The notes under the pieces were generated by a model. That model saw nothing but the letters and a program-made list of their open reading frames with translations. It searched no databases and was not told the origin of the DNA. The position numbers and the translations under genes were made by a program. 64,000 bases of DNA from Bryobacteraceae bacterium (GTDB lineage: Bacteria; Acidobacteriota; Terriglobia; Bryobacterales; Bryobacteraceae): positions 1 through 64,000 of the forward strand of contig JAIEPW010000028.1 of NCBI GenBank assembly GCA_019748195.1. The letters run 5' to 3'. Positions 62,433-64,000 of the stretch are shown here, in pieces. Each line of letters begins with the position of its first letter. Position 1 is the stretch's first letter.

Positions 62433-63613
62433 TTGCAGAAATCAGCGACGCCGTCGGCGCGCGGAACCCGCGCCTGCAGGTCCACTGGTTCCAGGGTCAG
62501 TTCCGGGGCGCCCGCGGGGAGCCCAAGATCGCGGATTTTCTTGAGCGATGGCGCCAGCCGCGCTTCCCAGGAACCCACAGAACGATTGTACGACTCCAGG
62601 GCCCGCTGCAATCCCTGTCCGGCTTCAGCGTAATGCGTGGCGAAGATCCCGAGGCGATCGATGAATTCGACGGCCGCCGCGCGGATCTGAATCGCATTCT
62701 CCGCCAGTTGCTGCTGGTTCCAGCCGTAGGCGATCCCCTTCAGCACGGAAATCAGCGTGACCGGCGTGGCGATGAGAACGCGCCGTTCCACGGCGCGTTC
62801 CAGCAGGTCCGGCTGCGCTTCGAGCGCCGCGGCGAAGAAGTGATCCCCGGGCAGGAATAGCACCACCAGTTCCGGCGCCGGTTGGAATTGCGCCCAATAC
62901 TGTTTGCCGGCGAGCTGATCGGCGTGGCGTCCGATTTGCGCGGCGTGACGCTCCAGGGCCGCGCGGCGCTGCGCCTCGCTTTCCGCCGCGCAGGCGTCGA
63001 GATACGCGCTGAGCGGTACCTTGGCATCGATCACGATGGTCCGCCCGCCGGGCAGGCGGACGGTCATGTCCGGCCGGATGCGATCGCGCGTGTCCTGCTC
63101 GACGAAGTCACAATGGGAACTCAAGCCCGCGAGTTCCACCACGCGCCGCAGCGTGATCTCGCCCCAGCGCCCGCGGGTCTGCGGCGCTTTCAGGGCGCTG
63201 CTGAGCGCTCCGGTTTCCTGCGACAGCAGCTTCAACTGCTGTTCCAGGCCCCCGAACATCGCGGCGCGATCCGCTTCCACCTTGCGAACCTGCCTGTCGA
63301 GCTTGTCGAGAGATTCCGAAAGCGGCTTCACGACGCCTTCAAGCGCGGTCTGCCGCACCGCGAGATCGCCCGACAGGCGGGCGTGCAGCGTGTCGAGAGC
63401 CGACTGCGCGGCCTGCAGGAAGGCTCCCTGGTTGGAGCGGAGCGCTGAGTCGGCCATGGCCTGGAAGGTCGCCGAGGCCTGCTGGTTCAGGGCGTCGGCA
63501 GCGACGGCCTTGGCTTCGGCGATCGCCACGCGGCCGCGCATCCACAGCCAGGCGATACAGGCGGCCGCGGCCGCGCCTAAAACAATTCCGGCGGAAAATG
63601 ATCCAACATCCAT
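62429..63613 (-). CDS. rmuC: DNA recombination protein RmuC
   Basis: 394 aa. N-terminal membrane-like segment (GIVLGAAAAACIAWLWM), coiled-coil middle, then the RmuC domain with QTRGRWGEITLRRVVELAGL and RPDMTVRLPGGRTIVIDAKVPL and the late CxxG-free ALKGIAYGWNQQQLAENA. RmuC limits DNA inversions and is a putative nuclease. It overlaps proline dehydrogenase by ATGA and follows the DinB-like gene by about 30 bp. Confidence 0.88.
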   Translation of the reverse strand: MDVGSFSAGIVLGAAAAACIAWLWMRGRVAIAEAKAVAADALNQQASATFQAMADSALRSNQGAFLQAAQSALDTLHARLSGDLAVRQTALEGVVKPLSESLDKLDRQVRKVEADRAAMFGGLEQQLKLLSQETGALSSALKAPQTRGRWGEITLRRVVELAGLSSHCDFVEQDTRDRIRPDMTVRLPGGRTIVIDAKVPLSAYLDACAAESEAQRRAALERHAAQIGRHADQLAGKQYWAQFQPAPELVVLFLPGDHFFAAALEAQPDLLERAVERRVLIATPVTLISVLKGIAYGWNQQQLAENAIQIRAAAVEFIDRLGIFATHYAEAGQGLQRALESYNRSVGSWEARLAPSLKKIRDLGLPAGAPELTLEPVDLQARVPRADGVADFCK

Positions 63614-63643
63614 GCCGCTCTTATCGTCGCACGAAAAGCGGGA

Positions 63644-64000
63644 TTAGTGCGGAAATCCTCGGGATTCAAGCACCCGCCGCGCCTGCAGCAGGTGCCGGCG
63701 TTCATGCGCTTCCATGATGTGGACCCCGGCGCCGATCGTGAACCGCACCGGGCCGAACGGGCTCCAGAAGCGGATGGCGTTCCAGTCGAGTCCGGCGCCG
63801 GAGGCGATGAGGCCGGCGGCGGCATCCTGGGAAGCGAGGAACGCCGCGAGCGCTTCACGGGCTTGCGCCGGGTGCACGGAAGGGCGGATCCGCAGAGGCG
63901 CGGGGACCTTCCAACGAGGCGGCGGCTCCACCAGCGAGAGAAACCATCGTGCGAACCAGCTCAATTGAATCTCGCCGCGGCGCTTGGGCGAGGCCGAGGA
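63644..64000 (-). CDS. DinB-like protein, partial (5' end outside window)
   Basis: The frame is open to the right edge, so the N-terminus is missing; a TTG at 63964 is not needed as the start. Readable part: PSVHPAQAREALAAFLASQDAAAGLI and the C-terminal GAGVHIMEAHERRHLLQARRVLESRG, matching the DinB/YfiT four-helix bundle with His ligands (HIM.AHERRH). Function unknown (stress or thiol-transferase relatives). Confidence 0.7.
   Translation of the reverse strand, partial: SSASPKRRGEIQLSWFARWFLSLVEPPPRWKVPAPLRIRPSVHPAQAREALAAFLASQDAAAGLIASGAGLDWNAIRFWSPFGPVRFTIGAGVHIMEAHERRHLLQARRVLESRGFPH

Noticed and set aside
1-64000. tRNA, rRNA, CRISPR array or prophage
   Set aside because: None of the spacers showed a tRNA T-loop pattern, rRNA core, regular spaced repeats or phage genes; the repeats found are only four palindromes.

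Overview
The window looks like chromosomal DNA of a high-GC acidobacterium of the Solibacter/Bryobacter group. This rests on three large Oar-like outer-membrane receptors with a carboxypeptidase-regulatory N-terminal domain, on two secreted beta-propeller proteins (45262-48360, 50549-52766) whose C-termini match my memory of the Solibacter C-terminal domain TIGR03437, and on a PEP-CTERM protein. It is an inference from content. No rRNA, tRNA, CRISPR array or prophage was seen.

Layout. 1-14,000: a partial isocitrate dehydrogenase, an Oar-like receptor, a multi-PAS histidine kinase, a DnaC-like ATPase, a biotin carboxylase/biotin-carrier pair, a divergent HxlR regulator and Old Yellow Enzyme pair, a ChaN-like protein, a frameshifted membrane gene, and the first copy of a two-gene HEPN-like cassette. 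14,000-28,000: an exported protein, a GNAT enzyme overlapping a flavin reductase, a structured intergenic segment with a terminator, S1/P1 nuclease, RNase J, SDR, PEP-CTERM protein, a ThDP enzyme, MFS, a glycine-zipper protein and an S41 peptidase. 27,888-28,718 carries the second HEPN-like cassette. 28,800-45,100: pirin, MFS, a second Oar-like receptor, a compact TPR-hemerythrin-DUF58-TonB receptor run, a 340 bp repeat element, a third Oar-like receptor and a class III aminotransferase. 45,200-64,000: the two propeller proteins, futalosine-pathway menaquinone genes mqnA-mqnC, pantothenate kinase, TPR proteins, a bifunctional penicillin-binding protein, an Xre/RES toxin-antitoxin pair broken by a second copy of the repeat element, proline dehydrogenase, RmuC and a partial DinB-like gene.

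How genes work together. MqnA and MqnC supply two steps of futalosine-dependent menaquinone synthesis. The biotin carboxylase and its carrier overlap by ATGA and form the first half of an acyl-CoA carboxylase whose carboxyltransferase is not here. The HxlR regulator probably controls the divergent flavin reductase. The four outer-membrane receptors, S41 peptidase and MFS carriers suggest a heterotroph that takes up large or scarce substrates.

The parts most worth follow-up are (i) two paralogous operons of a small uncharacterised protein plus a HEPN-like protein; (ii) a non-coding element of about 340-355 bp, present twice in opposite orientation, with palindromic ends and two conserved internal GAAAAG boxes, one copy of which interrupts a RES toxin gene; (iii) an orphan structured transcript candidate at 17386-17559; and (iv) several genes with a -10-like hexamer 5-8 nt upstream of the start codon and no Shine-Dalgarno, which would fit leaderless transcription.
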